DNA of 64,000 nucleotides from Massilia glaciei (lineage in GTDB: Bacteria; Pseudomonadota; Gammaproteobacteria; Burkholderiales; Burkholderiaceae_D), in the NCBI RefSeq assembly GCF_003011895.2, contig NZ_PXWF02000245.1, positions 1 through 64,000 of the forward strand, written 5' to 3'. Position 1 is the stretch's first letter. Each line of letters opens with the position of its first letter. A program made the translations under genes and the position numbers. The notes below the pieces were generated by a model, which was not told where the DNA came from, ran no database searches, and saw only the letters and a program-made list of their open reading frames with translations. Of the stretch, positions 8,887-17,514 are shown one piece after another.

Positions 8887-10222
8887 ATGGACGAGCCCAT
8901 GCGCGAATTTTTGCGCGAACATAACATCCACGAAGTCGAATGCGTGATCGCCGACATGACCGGCATCGCGCGCGGGAAGATCCTCCCGAAAGACCTGTTT
9001 CTGGGCGCCTACCACATGCGCCTGCCAAAGAGCGTCCTGCTCAACACCGTCAACGGCGAGCAACCCAACAACACCCCCTACGTCGGCTCGACCGACCCCG
9101 ACATGGTCTGCGTGCCCGACCCCGCCACCATCCGCGTGGTGCCTTGGGCGGCCGAGCCGGTCGCGCTGGTGATCCACGACTGCGAGAATTTCGACGGCAC
9201 CCCGGTCGGCCTGTCGCCGCGCGCCGTGCTGCGCCATGTGCTCGCCCTGTACGCCGGACGCGGCTGGCGCCCCGTCGTGGCGCCCGAAATGGAATTCTAT
9301 CTGGTCGCGCGCACCACCAATCCGCGAGCCGATGATCCCGCCCATGGGCCGCAGCGGCATCGCCGAACTCGGCCGGCAGTCGTACTCGATCGACGCCGTC
9401 AACGACTTCGATCCGTTCTTCCTCGAGCTGACGGCGTTTTGCAAAGCTCACGAGCTGGGCGTCGAAACCCTGATCCACGAAGCCGGCGCCGGCCAGATGG
9501 AAATCAACTTCGCGCATGGCGACGCGCTCGAGCTGGCCGACCGCGTGTTCCTGTTCAAGCGCGCCGTGCGCGAGACGGCGCTGCGGCACGGCATCTTCGC
9601 GACCTTCATGGCCAAGCCGATGGAGCGCGAGCCGGGCAGCGCGATGCACATCCACCAAAGCATCCTCGACGCGGCCAGTGGGCGCAACGTGTTTTCCAAG
9701 GCCGACGGCGGCGCCAGCGACTTGTTCTTCGGCTATATTGCCGGCCTCCAGAAATACCTGCCGCCGTCGACCTTGCTGTTCGCGCCGCATGTCAACTCCT
9801 ACCGCCGCCTGTCGGGCTACCAGTCGGCGCCGACCAATGTGCACTGGGGCTACGACAACCGCACCTGCGGCATCCGCATTCCCAATTCCAACGCCGCCAA
9901 CCGGCGCGTCGAAAACCGCTTGCCCGGCGTCGACGTCAATCCCTACCTCGCCATGGCCGCCACCCTGACCTGCGGCTACCTCGGCATGGCCGACGCGCTG
10001 GCGCCGTCGGAACCGATGCGCGACAGCGCCGAGCACGTGCACCACGAATTGCCGCGCAACCTAGAGGACGCGATTTCGCGCCTGCGTCTGTGCGCCCCGC
10101 TCGGGCGTGTTCTCGGCGAACTATTTGTCGAGGCGTTTTGCGAAGTCAAGGAACTCGAGTTCGCAACTTACAGCCGCGTCATTAGCTCGTGGGAAAGGGA
10201 ACATCTGATGCTGCTCGTGTAA
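8887..10222 (+). pseudogene. puuA: Glutamine synthetase family protein (PuuA-like), frameshifted
   Basis: A gamma-glutamylputrescine synthetase-type gene of the expected total length (about 444 codons) split across two frames. The N-terminal part reads normally from ATG 8887 (preceded by GGGGAA) to about 9324, ending VAPEMEFYLVARTTNP. The rest continues in another frame from about 9326 to 10222, starting EPMIPPMGRSGIAELGRQSY and including the catalytic region MEINFAHGD. A +1 insertion or -2 deletion near 9325 explains this. Both halves are otherwise well conserved, so it is either a sequencing error or a very recent loss. The protein would glutamylate putrescine or a related amine using ATP, feeding the aldehyde dehydrogenase upstream. 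A homologous gene ends at position 43. Confidence 0.85.
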
Positions 10223-10229
10223 GCCGCCG

Positions 10230-10249
10230 AACGAGCGCTCGTTTCCCTT
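10230..10249 (+). terminator. Weak intrinsic terminator after the glutamine synthetase gene
   Basis: A perfect 14-base palindrome AACGAGCGCTCGTT (10230-10243), followed by a short pyrimidine-rich run, begins eight bases after the stop codon. The T-tract is poor (TCCCTTT), so termination strength is uncertain. Confidence 0.45.
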
Positions 10250-10335
10250 TGTGCGCCGCCGATCCTTATGCTGCCTCAACAACAGGCAAGTGCCACACTG
10301 CGCACAATGATTGATCGAAACGGAGGGCAATCATC

Positions 10336-11601
10336 ATGGTCTACATTTTTAGAGGGAAATTGTGCGGGAGTAAATGCGAGGAACTGGCCGAAACGCAGGC
10401 GGCCAAGGCGTTGGCGAACGCCCGCCGAAAAGGCTCGCTCGCCATCCTCGATGCCGAAAAGCTGGCCGAGAAAGAATGCGCGCTGCTGGTCGACATTCTG
10501 ACCGACGACGACCGGAAATTCACGTCCTCTTTGCGCGAGCGCCATCAGAACCAGGCGCACTGGCAGCAGGTGGAGGAATTCGATATCCACCCCTTCCCGT
10601 CGGGCGCGGGGTTTTCGGCGCAGGGCTATGCGGGTGGCGCCGCCAAGTCGTATGTGTTCGGCGGCAGCGTCACGCTCAAGGGCAACTGCCCGCTGCGCAA
10701 CAACCTCGAGCCGGCCAATGCGCTCGAATACCGCTTCCGGATCGGCGAATGGACCTTGCCCGACGATGCCGACGATCCGGTCGCGATGCCGACGCTGGCG
10801 CCGTCGACGATGCTCCCCGTGACCCAAATAGGCGCCACGCACGTCGGTTATGTGCAGTACACCAATGCCTACGGATTCGTCGATTCGGAGAAGGTGATCA
10901 TCTGCGCGGACGACCCGCTGCCGGGCGGCTGGATCCGGCTCGACAACAAAGCGGTCAGGGTCGACATGCGCGATGGCACCAGCGCGTCCGTCAACATCAA
11001 CGACGCCAACTTCCTGCACACCTTCGACCTGTTGGTGTTGAACACGCCCGCGATCGCCGGCCGGCATCAGGCCAGGCTGGCCGCGGGCCTGCCGCTGGCG
11101 CAGGCGGGGCGCCAACTGGCCGCCGCCGAGCGCGAACCGATCCGGCGCTACCGCCTCAGTTTCGACGTGCGCGACGCCGTCACGATGGCGTTCGTGGCAA
11201 GCGACACGCTCGATTCGATCGTGCTCGACAACTCGCCGGTCGTGCTCGCACTCGACCTTGAGGAGCTGGCCGCGAACGCCGGCAAACCGATGGCCGACGG
11301 CACCGTCCACGTCCTCTACACGATCAACCATCCGCACCTGCGCTTTTTCAGGCTCAGCTTCTCGCGCAACGGCGGCACCGTGCATCCGTCGCCGCCTTTG
11401 CCGGGCGCCGCCTTCCCGCCGCCGGCCGGCAACGATGGGTTCAGGGGCGGCGCGGGCGGGCCCCGTCTGCCCGACAACAACGGCGGCGTCGCGGTCGATG
11501 TGTCGGGCGATCCGTCGAGCGCCTACCGCGTGGCGGTAATCTGGCAGACGCGCCATTACAAGTCGTCGGCGCACAGCATGGAGCGTTTGTACGCAAAGTA
11601 G
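10336..11601 (+). CDS. Hypothetical protein, 421 residues
   Basis: An uninterrupted gene with a fitting ribosome-binding site (CGGAGGG before ATG 10336) and host-like codon use, but I recognise no family. There is no signal peptide or membrane segment, so it is probably cytoplasmic. The first 70 residues are helical and rich in Ala, Lys and Glu. The middle and C-terminal parts look beta-rich, with a low-complexity Pro/Gly stretch near residues 355-385 (PPPAGNDGFRGG). The segment YRLSFDVRDAVTMAFVASD may mark a beta-sandwich, but this is only an impression. It stands alone between the polyamine block and the minus-strand thpR gene. Confidence 0.75.
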   Translation: MVYIFRGKLCGSKCEELAETQAAKALANARRKGSLAILDAEKLAEKECALLVDILTDDDRKFTSSLRERHQNQAHWQQVEEFDIHPFPSGAGFSAQGYAGGAAKSYVFGGSVTLKGNCPLRNNLEPANALEYRFRIGEWTLPDDADDPVAMPTLAPSTMLPVTQIGATHVGYVQYTNAYGFVDSEKVIICADDPLPGGWIRLDNKAVRVDMRDGTSASVNINDANFLHTFDLLVLNTPAIAGRHQARLAAGLPLAQAGRQLAAAEREPIRRYRLSFDVRDAVTMAFVASDTLDSIVLDNSPVVLALDLEELAANAGKPMADGTVHVLYTINHPHLRFFRLSFSRNGGTVHPSPPLPGAAFPPPAGNDGFRGGAGGPRLPDNNGGVAVDVSGDPSSAYRVAVIWQTRHYKSSAHSMERLYAK

Positions 11602-11691
11602 CGGGGTGCTGGAAGCAGAGGCGGAAGAAGGGCGTGAAGGCGGGCGTGGACAATGATTGTCCACGCAGCGCTGTTGGCTTGCTTCGATCGA

Positions 11692-12216
11692 TCAACGCCC
11701 TAAGGGGTAGCGCTGCACCAGGCTGTAAGCGCCGCGCTCTCCCAGCGTGGACGACATCAGCGCGTAAGCGCGCACGCGCCAGTCGATGACGGGGCCCGAC
11801 CCCGGCTGCGCGGCCTGCCCGGCCCGGCGCGCCAGCGTGACATGGGGGCGGAAGGGGCGCGCGTCGAGCGGCAGGCCGATCCCTCGCACGACGCCGCCGA
11901 GCGCGGCGCGCAGCTCCAGCAGGGCCGGGGGCGCCTGCGCGGGCTCGAGCACCGCGACGCCGTGCGGCCACAGCGCGGCGCGGCCGAGGCGCAGCGCGAA
12001 TCCCCTCAATGGCAGGCGCAGCCGCGCCACCAGATCGGGCAGCACGGCGTCGGGGACATTTCCGAGAAAATGCAGCGTCAAATGCAGGCGTTCGGGCGCC
12101 ACCGGCGCGGCCGCGCGCGGCCAATCCCAGCCGTCGCGCCAGGCCAGCAGGCCGGCGCGCACGGCCGGGCTTGGCCAGAGCGCGAGGAACAGGCGGGCGG
12201 GGTCGGGCGTGCTCAT
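11692..12216 (-). CDS. thpR: RNA 2',3'-cyclic phosphodiesterase
   Basis: A 2H-phosphoesterase of 174 residues, normal for ThpR/LigT. Both signature motifs are present: HLTL (H45) and HVTL (H125). The family opens 2',3'-cyclic phosphate ends of RNA in the cytoplasm and was named for 2'-5' RNA ligation in vitro. The start at 12216 (MSTPDPARLFLALWP) places the FLALWP strand correctly at the N-terminus and has GGGAG upstream; an earlier in-frame start would add a non-conserved 44-residue extension. It is divergent from the EEP-family gene, whose start lies 112 bases away. Confidence 0.92.
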   Translation of the reverse strand: MSTPDPARLFLALWPSPAVRAGLLAWRDGWDWPRAAAPVAPERLHLTLHFLGNVPDAVLPDLVARLRLPLRGFALRLGRAALWPHGVAVLEPAQAPPALLELRAALGGVVRGIGLPLDARPFRPHVTLARRAGQAAQPGSGPVIDWRVRAYALMSSTLGERGAYSLVQRYPLGR

Positions 12217-12328
12217 GCTGATATTTCTCCCTAGTAAAGAACCGTTCTTTTGGCGCGTCCCAGGCTGCACAATACAGTGAAATAGATTGTGCGCGAGTAT
12301 CCGCACAGATACGGTTAGAATGCTTATT

Positions 12329-13147
12329 ATGAAAATCCGTGTTGCCACCTATAACATCCATAAAGGCGTGTCGTCGATCCGCAGCACGCCGCGCGTCCTC
12401 GCCCTCAAGAAGGCGATCGGGCTGTTCGGGGCCGATGTCGTGTTCCTGCAGGAGGTCCAGGGCAAGCACGACCGCCTTTCGGCCCAGTTCGGCCTCGAGA
12501 GCCGCGGCCACAGGCATTGGCCCGAGCAGTCCCAGCACACCTATTTCGCCGGCGAGTCGCACCATTCGGCCTACGGCATGAACGCCGTCTACGACCACGG
12601 CCACCACGGCAACGCCCTGCTCAGCGCCCATCCGATCTGCACCACGCACAACCACGACGTGTCCGACCATGCCTACGAGCAGCGCGGCATCCTGCATTGC
12701 GTGCTCGAGACGCCGCACGGCCAGGTGCATTGCTATGTGGTCCACCTGGGCCTGTTCGAGTCCGGCCGCAGGCGCCAGACCGAGGCCCTGATCGAGGCGG
12801 TCAAGAAATCGGCGCCCGACGGCGAGCCGGTCATCATCGCCGGCGACTTCAACGACTGGCGCAACACGCTCGGCGACCAGCTGCGCGACGCGCTCGGCGT
12901 GGTCGAGGTGTTCGACGAGCTCAGCTCCAAATCGCGGCTGGGCGACCTGCTGCGCAGCCTGTCGCGCGGCGAGGCGAAGAAGAAAGTGGCGCCCGCACGG
13001 ACTTTTCCCGCGGCGCTGCCATGGTTCCGCCTCGATCGCATTTATGTGCGCGGCTTCAAGGTCGACCTCGCCGAAGTGTTGCATGGTTCTTTGTGGGCCA
13101 AGCTGTCCGACCATGCTCCCATCGTCGCCAACCTCACGCTAAAATGA
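12329..13147 (+). CDS. Endonuclease/exonuclease/phosphatase family protein
   Basis: A 272-residue EEP-superfamily metal-dependent phosphodiesterase with the full motif series: ATYNIHKG at the N-terminus, LQEVQGK (metal-binding glutamate), GNALLS, GDFNDWR, RLDRIYV and the C-terminal SDHAPIVA with the catalytic histidine. Enzymes of this branch cleave phosphodiester bonds in nucleic acids or lipids. The gene lies 29 bases upstream of cardiolipin synthase clsB, the usual partner of such EEP genes in betaproteobacteria, which hints at a phospholipid role. ATG 12329 is used; ATG 12320 is an alternative and neither has a strong ribosome-binding site. Confidence 0.88.
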   Translation: MKIRVATYNIHKGVSSIRSTPRVLALKKAIGLFGADVVFLQEVQGKHDRLSAQFGLESRGHRHWPEQSQHTYFAGESHHSAYGMNAVYDHGHHGNALLSAHPICTTHNHDVSDHAYEQRGILHCVLETPHGQVHCYVVHLGLFESGRRRQTEALIEAVKKSAPDGEPVIIAGDFNDWRNTLGDQLRDALGVVEVFDELSSKSRLGDLLRSLSRGEAKKKVAPARTFPAALPWFRLDRIYVRGFKVDLAEVLHGSLWAKLSDHAPIVANLTLK

Positions 13148-13176
13148 GATCCGGTCGCACCCCAAACTGAAGCAAT

Positions 13177-14337
13177 ATGCGCACAGTCAATTTTATTGCT
13201 CACAACCAAGTCACATTGCTCCAAAGCGGCACCGAATTCTTCCCCGCCCTGATCGCGGCGATCGATGCCGCGCGCTACGACATCTACTTCGAAACCTATA
13301 TCTTCGCCGCCGACGACACGGGCACCGCCGTCGAGGCCGCGCTCAGGCGCGCCGCCGCGCGCGGCGTCAAGGTGCGCGTGATCGTCGACTGGTTCGGCAC
13401 CGGCCACGCCCAGGCCACGCGGCTGGGCCTGTCGCTGGCCGAGGACGGGGTGCGCTACCGGGTCTTCAATTCCTGGTTCCGGCGCGGCGTCACGCGCACC
13501 CACCGCAAGATTGTGGTGGTCGACCGCGAGAGCGCCTTTGTCGGCGGCATCAACATCAACGACGACTGGCTGTGCGACTACGACCAGGCGCGCCGGCTGC
13601 CGGCCCCGCGCTGGGATTTCGCGGTCCAGTTGCGCGGCCCGCTGGTGGCCACCATCCACCACGAGGCGCAGACCCAGTGGGCGCGCGTGGGACGCATGGG
13701 CCTGCTCAAGCGCATCGGCCTGTACCGCGAGATGCGCGCCGTGCAACTCGGCATCGGCAGCAAGCCGATGCTGGCCGGCTTCGTGGTGCGCGACAACCTG
13801 CGCAACCGGCGCACGATCCAGCGCGCCTACCTGCAGGCGCTCGGCCACGCCCGGCACAGCGTGATGCTGGCCAACCCGTATTTCGCGCCGGGGCGCAAGT
13901 TCCGCGAGGCGCTGGCGTCGGCCGCCAAGCGCGGGGTCGAGGTCACGCTGCTGATCGGGGTGGGCGAATTCCGGCTGCAGGACGCGGTCGCCCATTCGTT
14001 CTATCCCAAGCTGCTCGCCGCCGGCGTGCACGTGATCGAATACCGCAAGACCCAGTTGCACGCCAAGGTCGCCGTCATCGACGACGACTGGGCCACGGTC
14101 GGGTCGAGCAACTGCGACGGCCTCTCGCTGTTCGTCAACCAGGAGGCGAACGTGGTCGTCAAGGACGCCGAGTTCGCCCAGGCCATGCGCCGGCATATAC
14201 AGTTGGGCATCGCGGACGGCGTGCTGATCCGCCTGGACGATCTGCGCCAGTTCGGCTGGCTGCGCCGCAGCGGCCACGGCGCCGCCTATTTTTTCTATCG
14301 GCTGATGATGCGCATTTTCGCCATCGGCTACACCTGA
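13177..14337 (+). CDS. clsB: Cardiolipin synthase B
   Basis: A phospholipase D-superfamily enzyme of 386 residues, typical of ClsB, which condenses phosphatidyl groups to form cardiolipin at the inner membrane. Two HKD motifs are visible: HRKIVVVDRESAFVGG (H109) and HAKVAVIDDDWATVGSSN (H295). There are no N-terminal membrane helices, which distinguishes it from ClsA. It follows the EEP-family gene by 29 bases and precedes hslR by 24 bases, so the three genes probably form an operon. Confidence 0.92.
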   Translation: MRTVNFIAHNQVTLLQSGTEFFPALIAAIDAARYDIYFETYIFAADDTGTAVEAALRRAAARGVKVRVIVDWFGTGHAQATRLGLSLAEDGVRYRVFNSWFRRGVTRTHRKIVVVDRESAFVGGININDDWLCDYDQARRLPAPRWDFAVQLRGPLVATIHHEAQTQWARVGRMGLLKRIGLYREMRAVQLGIGSKPMLAGFVVRDNLRNRRTIQRAYLQALGHARHSVMLANPYFAPGRKFREALASAAKRGVEVTLLIGVGEFRLQDAVAHSFYPKLLAAGVHVIEYRKTQLHAKVAVIDDDWATVGSSNCDGLSLFVNQEANVVVKDAEFAQAMRRHIQLGIADGVLIRLDDLRQFGWLRRSGHGAAYFFYRLMMRIFAIGYT

Positions 14338-14361
14338 GCCAACCTAAGCCACGGGACCAGC

Positions 14362-14736
14362 ATGGACAACATCCGCATCGACAAATGGCTTTGGGCGGCG
14401 CGTTTCTTCAAGACGCGCTCGCTGGCCACCGACGCCGTCGACAACGGCCGCGTGCGCCTCGACGGCGAGCGCATCAAGCCCGCGCGCGCCGTCAAGATTG
14501 ACGATAAGCTAAGCATCGACAACGGCGCCGAGACCTGGGAGGTGTTGGTTGCCGGCATCTCCGACAAGCGCGGCGCGGCGCCCGTGGCCCGCACCTTGTA
14601 CCAAGAAACAGACGCCAGCATCGCCCGCCGCGAGGGCGAACTCGAGGGCAGAAAGCTCTACCGCGAGCCCGGCACGACCATCAAGGGCCGCCCCACCAAG
14701 CGCGACCGCCGCCAGCTCAGCAAGGCGAGCGAATAA
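14362..14736 (+). CDS. hslR: Heat-shock protein Hsp15, S4-domain RNA-binding protein
   Basis: A 124-residue basic protein with an S4 RNA-binding domain at the N-terminus (IRIDKWLWAARFFKTRSLA, then NGRVRLDGERIKPARAV) and a Lys/Arg-rich tail. Hsp15 binds free 50S subunits carrying a stalled nascent chain and helps recycle them. Length and domain layout match HslR. It is the last gene of the short EEP-clsB-hslR run; the tail GRPTKRDRRQLSK is characteristic. Confidence 0.92.
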   Translation: MDNIRIDKWLWAARFFKTRSLATDAVDNGRVRLDGERIKPARAVKIDDKLSIDNGAETWEVLVAGISDKRGAAPVARTLYQETDASIARREGELEGRKLYREPGTTIKGRPTKRDRRQLSKASE

Positions 14737-14809
14737 GGCGCCGTTGCACGCCCGTCCCAAGCGGGCTCTGCTGCATCGCACCAATAGACACCCGCCTCTA
14801 AGTTCCCGT

Positions 14810-14837
14810 TTGACTTTTGGGCATTAGTGGATAATAG
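14810..14837 (+). promoter_or_regulatory. Candidate sigma-70 promoter upstream of the TetR gene
   Basis: TTGACT (14810-14815) is followed after 16 bases by TAATAG (14832-14837); GATAAT at 14830-14835 is an alternative -10 with short spacing. Base composition is clearly AT-richer than the surroundings. It would give a leader of about 110 bases before the chosen TetR start. Confidence 0.45.
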
Positions 14838-14954
14838 TACGAGCGTTCGGATTTGCTTTCGGACCGCATGCGCACCGGCTCCCTCAAGAGGGGAGTCGGG
14901 GCAATTGGACTTCAACCAAACGTGGGTAAAGCTATCAACACTTCAGTCAAATTC

Positions 14955-15566
14955 ATGCGCAAGGGCGAACTCACACGGGCGGCAATTCTCGATGTGGCGC
15001 TCGACCTCGCCAGCCGGCAGGGCCTCGAAGGCCTGACCATCGGCTTGCTCGCGGATAAGATGAACATGAGCAAATCGGGCGTGTTCGCGCACTTCGGTTC
15101 GCGTGAAGATTTGCAGATGGAAGTGCTCAAGCTCTACCACCAGCGCTTTGAACAGGAAGTTTTTTTTCCGAGCGTACAAGAGGTGCGCGGGATCGCGCGC
15201 CTGACCTCGATGTACGCGCGCTGGATCAAGCGCGTCAGCGTCGAGATCGCCTCTGGATGCATCTATATCAGCGGCGCCGTCGAGTACGACGACCGCCCCG
15301 GTCCGATCCGCGAAGAGCTCGTTTCGATGGTCCGCGCCTGGCAGGGCGCGCTGTTGCGCTGCGTGCAGCAGGCGATCGAAGTGGGCGACCTCAAGGCCGA
15401 CACCGACGCCCATCAGATGGTGTACGAAATGTACGGCCTGATTTTGGCGCTGCACCACGACGCGCGCTTTTTGCGCCGGCCGGGCAGCGTCGACCGGGCC
15501 CGCGTGGGCTTCGAGCGCCTCGTACTGCACTACCAGAATCCTTACCAAAAACCACAGCCGCAATAA
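14955..15566 (+). CDS. TetR/AcrR family transcriptional regulator of the fatty-acid block
   Basis: A regulator of about 203 residues. The N-terminal helix-turn-helix is clear: TRAAILDVALDLASRQGLEG, then GLLADKMNMSKSGVFAHF. The C-terminal half is a ligand-binding all-helical domain. Its closest relatives, as I recall them, begin at MRKGELTRAAIL, so ATG 14955 is chosen. In-frame upstream starts such as GTG 14922 exist and no start has a good ribosome-binding site. It lies 73 bases upstream of the acyl-CoA dehydrogenase on the same strand and probably represses the beta-oxidation genes, released by an acyl-CoA. That role is inferred from position. Confidence 0.85.
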   Translation: MRKGELTRAAILDVALDLASRQGLEGLTIGLLADKMNMSKSGVFAHFGSREDLQMEVLKLYHQRFEQEVFFPSVQEVRGIARLTSMYARWIKRVSVEIASGCIYISGAVEYDDRPGPIREELVSMVRAWQGALLRCVQQAIEVGDLKADTDAHQMVYEMYGLILALHHDARFLRRPGSVDRARVGFERLVLHYQNPYQKPQPQ

Positions 15567-15639
15567 GCGGCCAACAGCAAAAACTGGTGCGGGCTAGATT
15601 CCGTGGCAGCATTTAATCATTAGTCGTCAGGAGAAAATC

Positions 15640-17430
15640 ATGGGTCAATACGTCGCGCCAATCCGGGATATGCAGTTCATTCTGCACGAGTTCCTGAATG
15701 TTTCAGAAGAGCTGAAGCAGATACCGAAGTTTGAGGACGTCGACGCCGACATCATCAACCAGGTGCTCGAAGAAGGCGCCAAGTTCACCCAGGAGGTGCT
15801 GTTCCCGCTGAACCACTCCGGCGACCGCGAAGGCTGCCATTTCGACGCCGCCAGCAACAGCGTGACCACGCCCAAGGGCTTCAAGGACGCGTACAAGAAA
15901 TACGTCGACGGCGGCTGGGCCGCGCTCGCGTGCTCGACCGAATACGGCGGCCAGGGCCTGCCGATCGTGCTCAACAACTCGTTCTACGAGATGCTCAACT
16001 CGTCCAACCAAGCCTGGTCGATGTACCCGGGCCTGTCGCACGGCGCCTACGAGTGCCTGCTCGAGCACGGCACCGACGAACAAAAAACCATGTTCCTGCC
16101 CAAGCTGGTCTCGGGCGAGTGGACCGGCACCATGTGCCTGACCGAAGCCCATTGCGGCACCGACCTCGGCATGCTGCGCTCGAAGGCGCTGCCGCAGGCC
16201 GACGGCTCGTGGTCGATCACCGGCTCCAAGATCTTCATCTCGGCCGGCGAGCACGACATGGCCGAGAACATCCTGCACCTGGTGCTGGCCCGCGTGCCGG
16301 ACGCGCCGGAAGGCTCGAAGGGCATCTCGCTGTTCCTGGTGCCGAAGTTCCTGCCGAACGCCGACGGCGGCGTCGGCGAGCGCAACCCGATCACCTGCGG
16401 CGCGATCGAAGAAAAAATGGGCATCCACGGCAACTCGACCTGCCAGATGAACCTCGACGGCGCCAAGGGCTGGATCATCGGCGCGCCCAACAAGGGCCTC
16501 AACGCGATGTTCGTGTTCATGAACGCGGCCCGCCTCGGCGTCGGCATGCAGTCGCTCGGCCTGACCGAAGTGGCCTACCAGAACGCGCTGATCTACGCGA
16601 AAGACCGCATCCAGATGCGCAGCCTGTCGGGCGTGAAGGCCCCGGACAAGCCGGCCGACCCGATCATCGTGCACCCGGACGTGCGCCGCATGCTGCTCAC
16701 CTGCAAGGCCTACGCCGAGGGCGGCCGCGCTTTCACGTCCTACATGGCGCTGCAGATCGACCGCGAACTGAACCACCCCGACGAGACGGTGCGCAAGGAG
16801 GCGGCCGACGAGGTCGCGCTGCTGACCCCTGTCATCAAGGCTTTCATCACCGACAACGGCTGGATCGCCACGTCCGAGGCGATGCAGGTGTTCGGCGGCC
16901 ACGGCTACATCGCCGAGTGGGGCATGGAGCAGTATGTGCGCGACGCCCGCATCAACCTGATCTACGAAGGCACCAACACGATCCAGTCGCTCGACCTGCT
17001 GGGCCGCAAAGTGTTGATGGACAACGGCGCCAAGCTGCGCAAGTTCGGCGAGAAGATCAAGGCGTTTGTCGAGGACAACGGCACCGACGAGGCGATGTCC
17101 GAGTTCATCACGCCGCTGGGCGATTTGGGCGACAAGGTCACCAAGCTGACCATGGAAATCGGCATGAAGGGTTTCCAGAACCCCGACGAAGTCGGCGCCG
17201 CAGCCGTGCCCTACCTGCGCGTGGTCGGCCACCTGATCTACAGCTACTTCTTCGCCCAGATGGCGAAGATCGCGCTGGCCAAGGAAGACTCGGGCGACAA
17301 CTTCTACAAGGCGAAACTGGCCACGGCCCGTTTTTACTTCGCACGTCTGCAGCCTGAAACCGCGATGCTGATTCGCCAGGCGCGTTCCGGTTCGGCCAAC
17401 CTGATGGCGCTCGACGCCGATTTGTTCTAA
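15640..17430 (+). CDS. Acyl-CoA dehydrogenase
   Basis: A 596-residue FAD-dependent acyl-CoA dehydrogenase, the size class with an extra C-terminal domain that is common next to FadN-type genes. It performs the first oxidation step of beta-oxidation, giving trans-2-enoyl-CoA. Motifs include MCLTEAHCGTDLG (FAD/substrate contact) and IYEGTNTIQSLDLLGRK, whose glutamate (E443) is the expected catalytic base. The GGAG ribosome-binding site precedes ATG 15640. It is followed by a hairpin-containing 84-base gap and then fadN. Chain-length preference cannot be told from sequence. Confidence 0.93.
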   Translation: MGQYVAPIRDMQFILHEFLNVSEELKQIPKFEDVDADIINQVLEEGAKFTQEVLFPLNHSGDREGCHFDAASNSVTTPKGFKDAYKKYVDGGWAALACSTEYGGQGLPIVLNNSFYEMLNSSNQAWSMYPGLSHGAYECLLEHGTDEQKTMFLPKLVSGEWTGTMCLTEAHCGTDLGMLRSKALPQADGSWSITGSKIFISAGEHDMAENILHLVLARVPDAPEGSKGISLFLVPKFLPNADGGVGERNPITCGAIEEKMGIHGNSTCQMNLDGAKGWIIGAPNKGLNAMFVFMNAARLGVGMQSLGLTEVAYQNALIYAKDRIQMRSLSGVKAPDKPADPIIVHPDVRRMLLTCKAYAEGGRAFTSYMALQIDRELNHPDETVRKEAADEVALLTPVIKAFITDNGWIATSEAMQVFGGHGYIAEWGMEQYVRDARINLIYEGTNTIQSLDLLGRKVLMDNGAKLRKFGEKIKAFVEDNGTDEAMSEFITPLGDLGDKVTKLTMEIGMKGFQNPDEVGAAAVPYLRVVGHLIYSYFFAQMAKIALAKEDSGDNFYKAKLATARFYFARLQPETAMLIRQARSGSANLMALDADLF

Positions 17431-17440
17431 ATTTTTCTGT

Positions 17441-17486
17441 GGGTCGGAGTTTTTTCGCGGCCCTATCGCGAAATTACTCTGACCCC
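17441..17486. repeat. REP-type hairpin with GGGGTCAGAGTA motif
   Basis: The segment forms a long imperfect stem: GGGTCGGAGTTTTTTCGCG (17441-17459) against CGCGAAATTACTCTGACCCC (17467-17486), with a seven-base loop. The ACTCTGACCCC arm is a widespread extragenic motif linked in proteobacteria to REP-associated tyrosine transposases. It fills the gap between the acyl-CoA dehydrogenase and fadN genes and could modulate transcript stability or readthrough. Confidence 0.75.
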
Positions 17487-17514
17487 AGCTGACTAGCAAA
17501 CCCGAGGGAAGATT

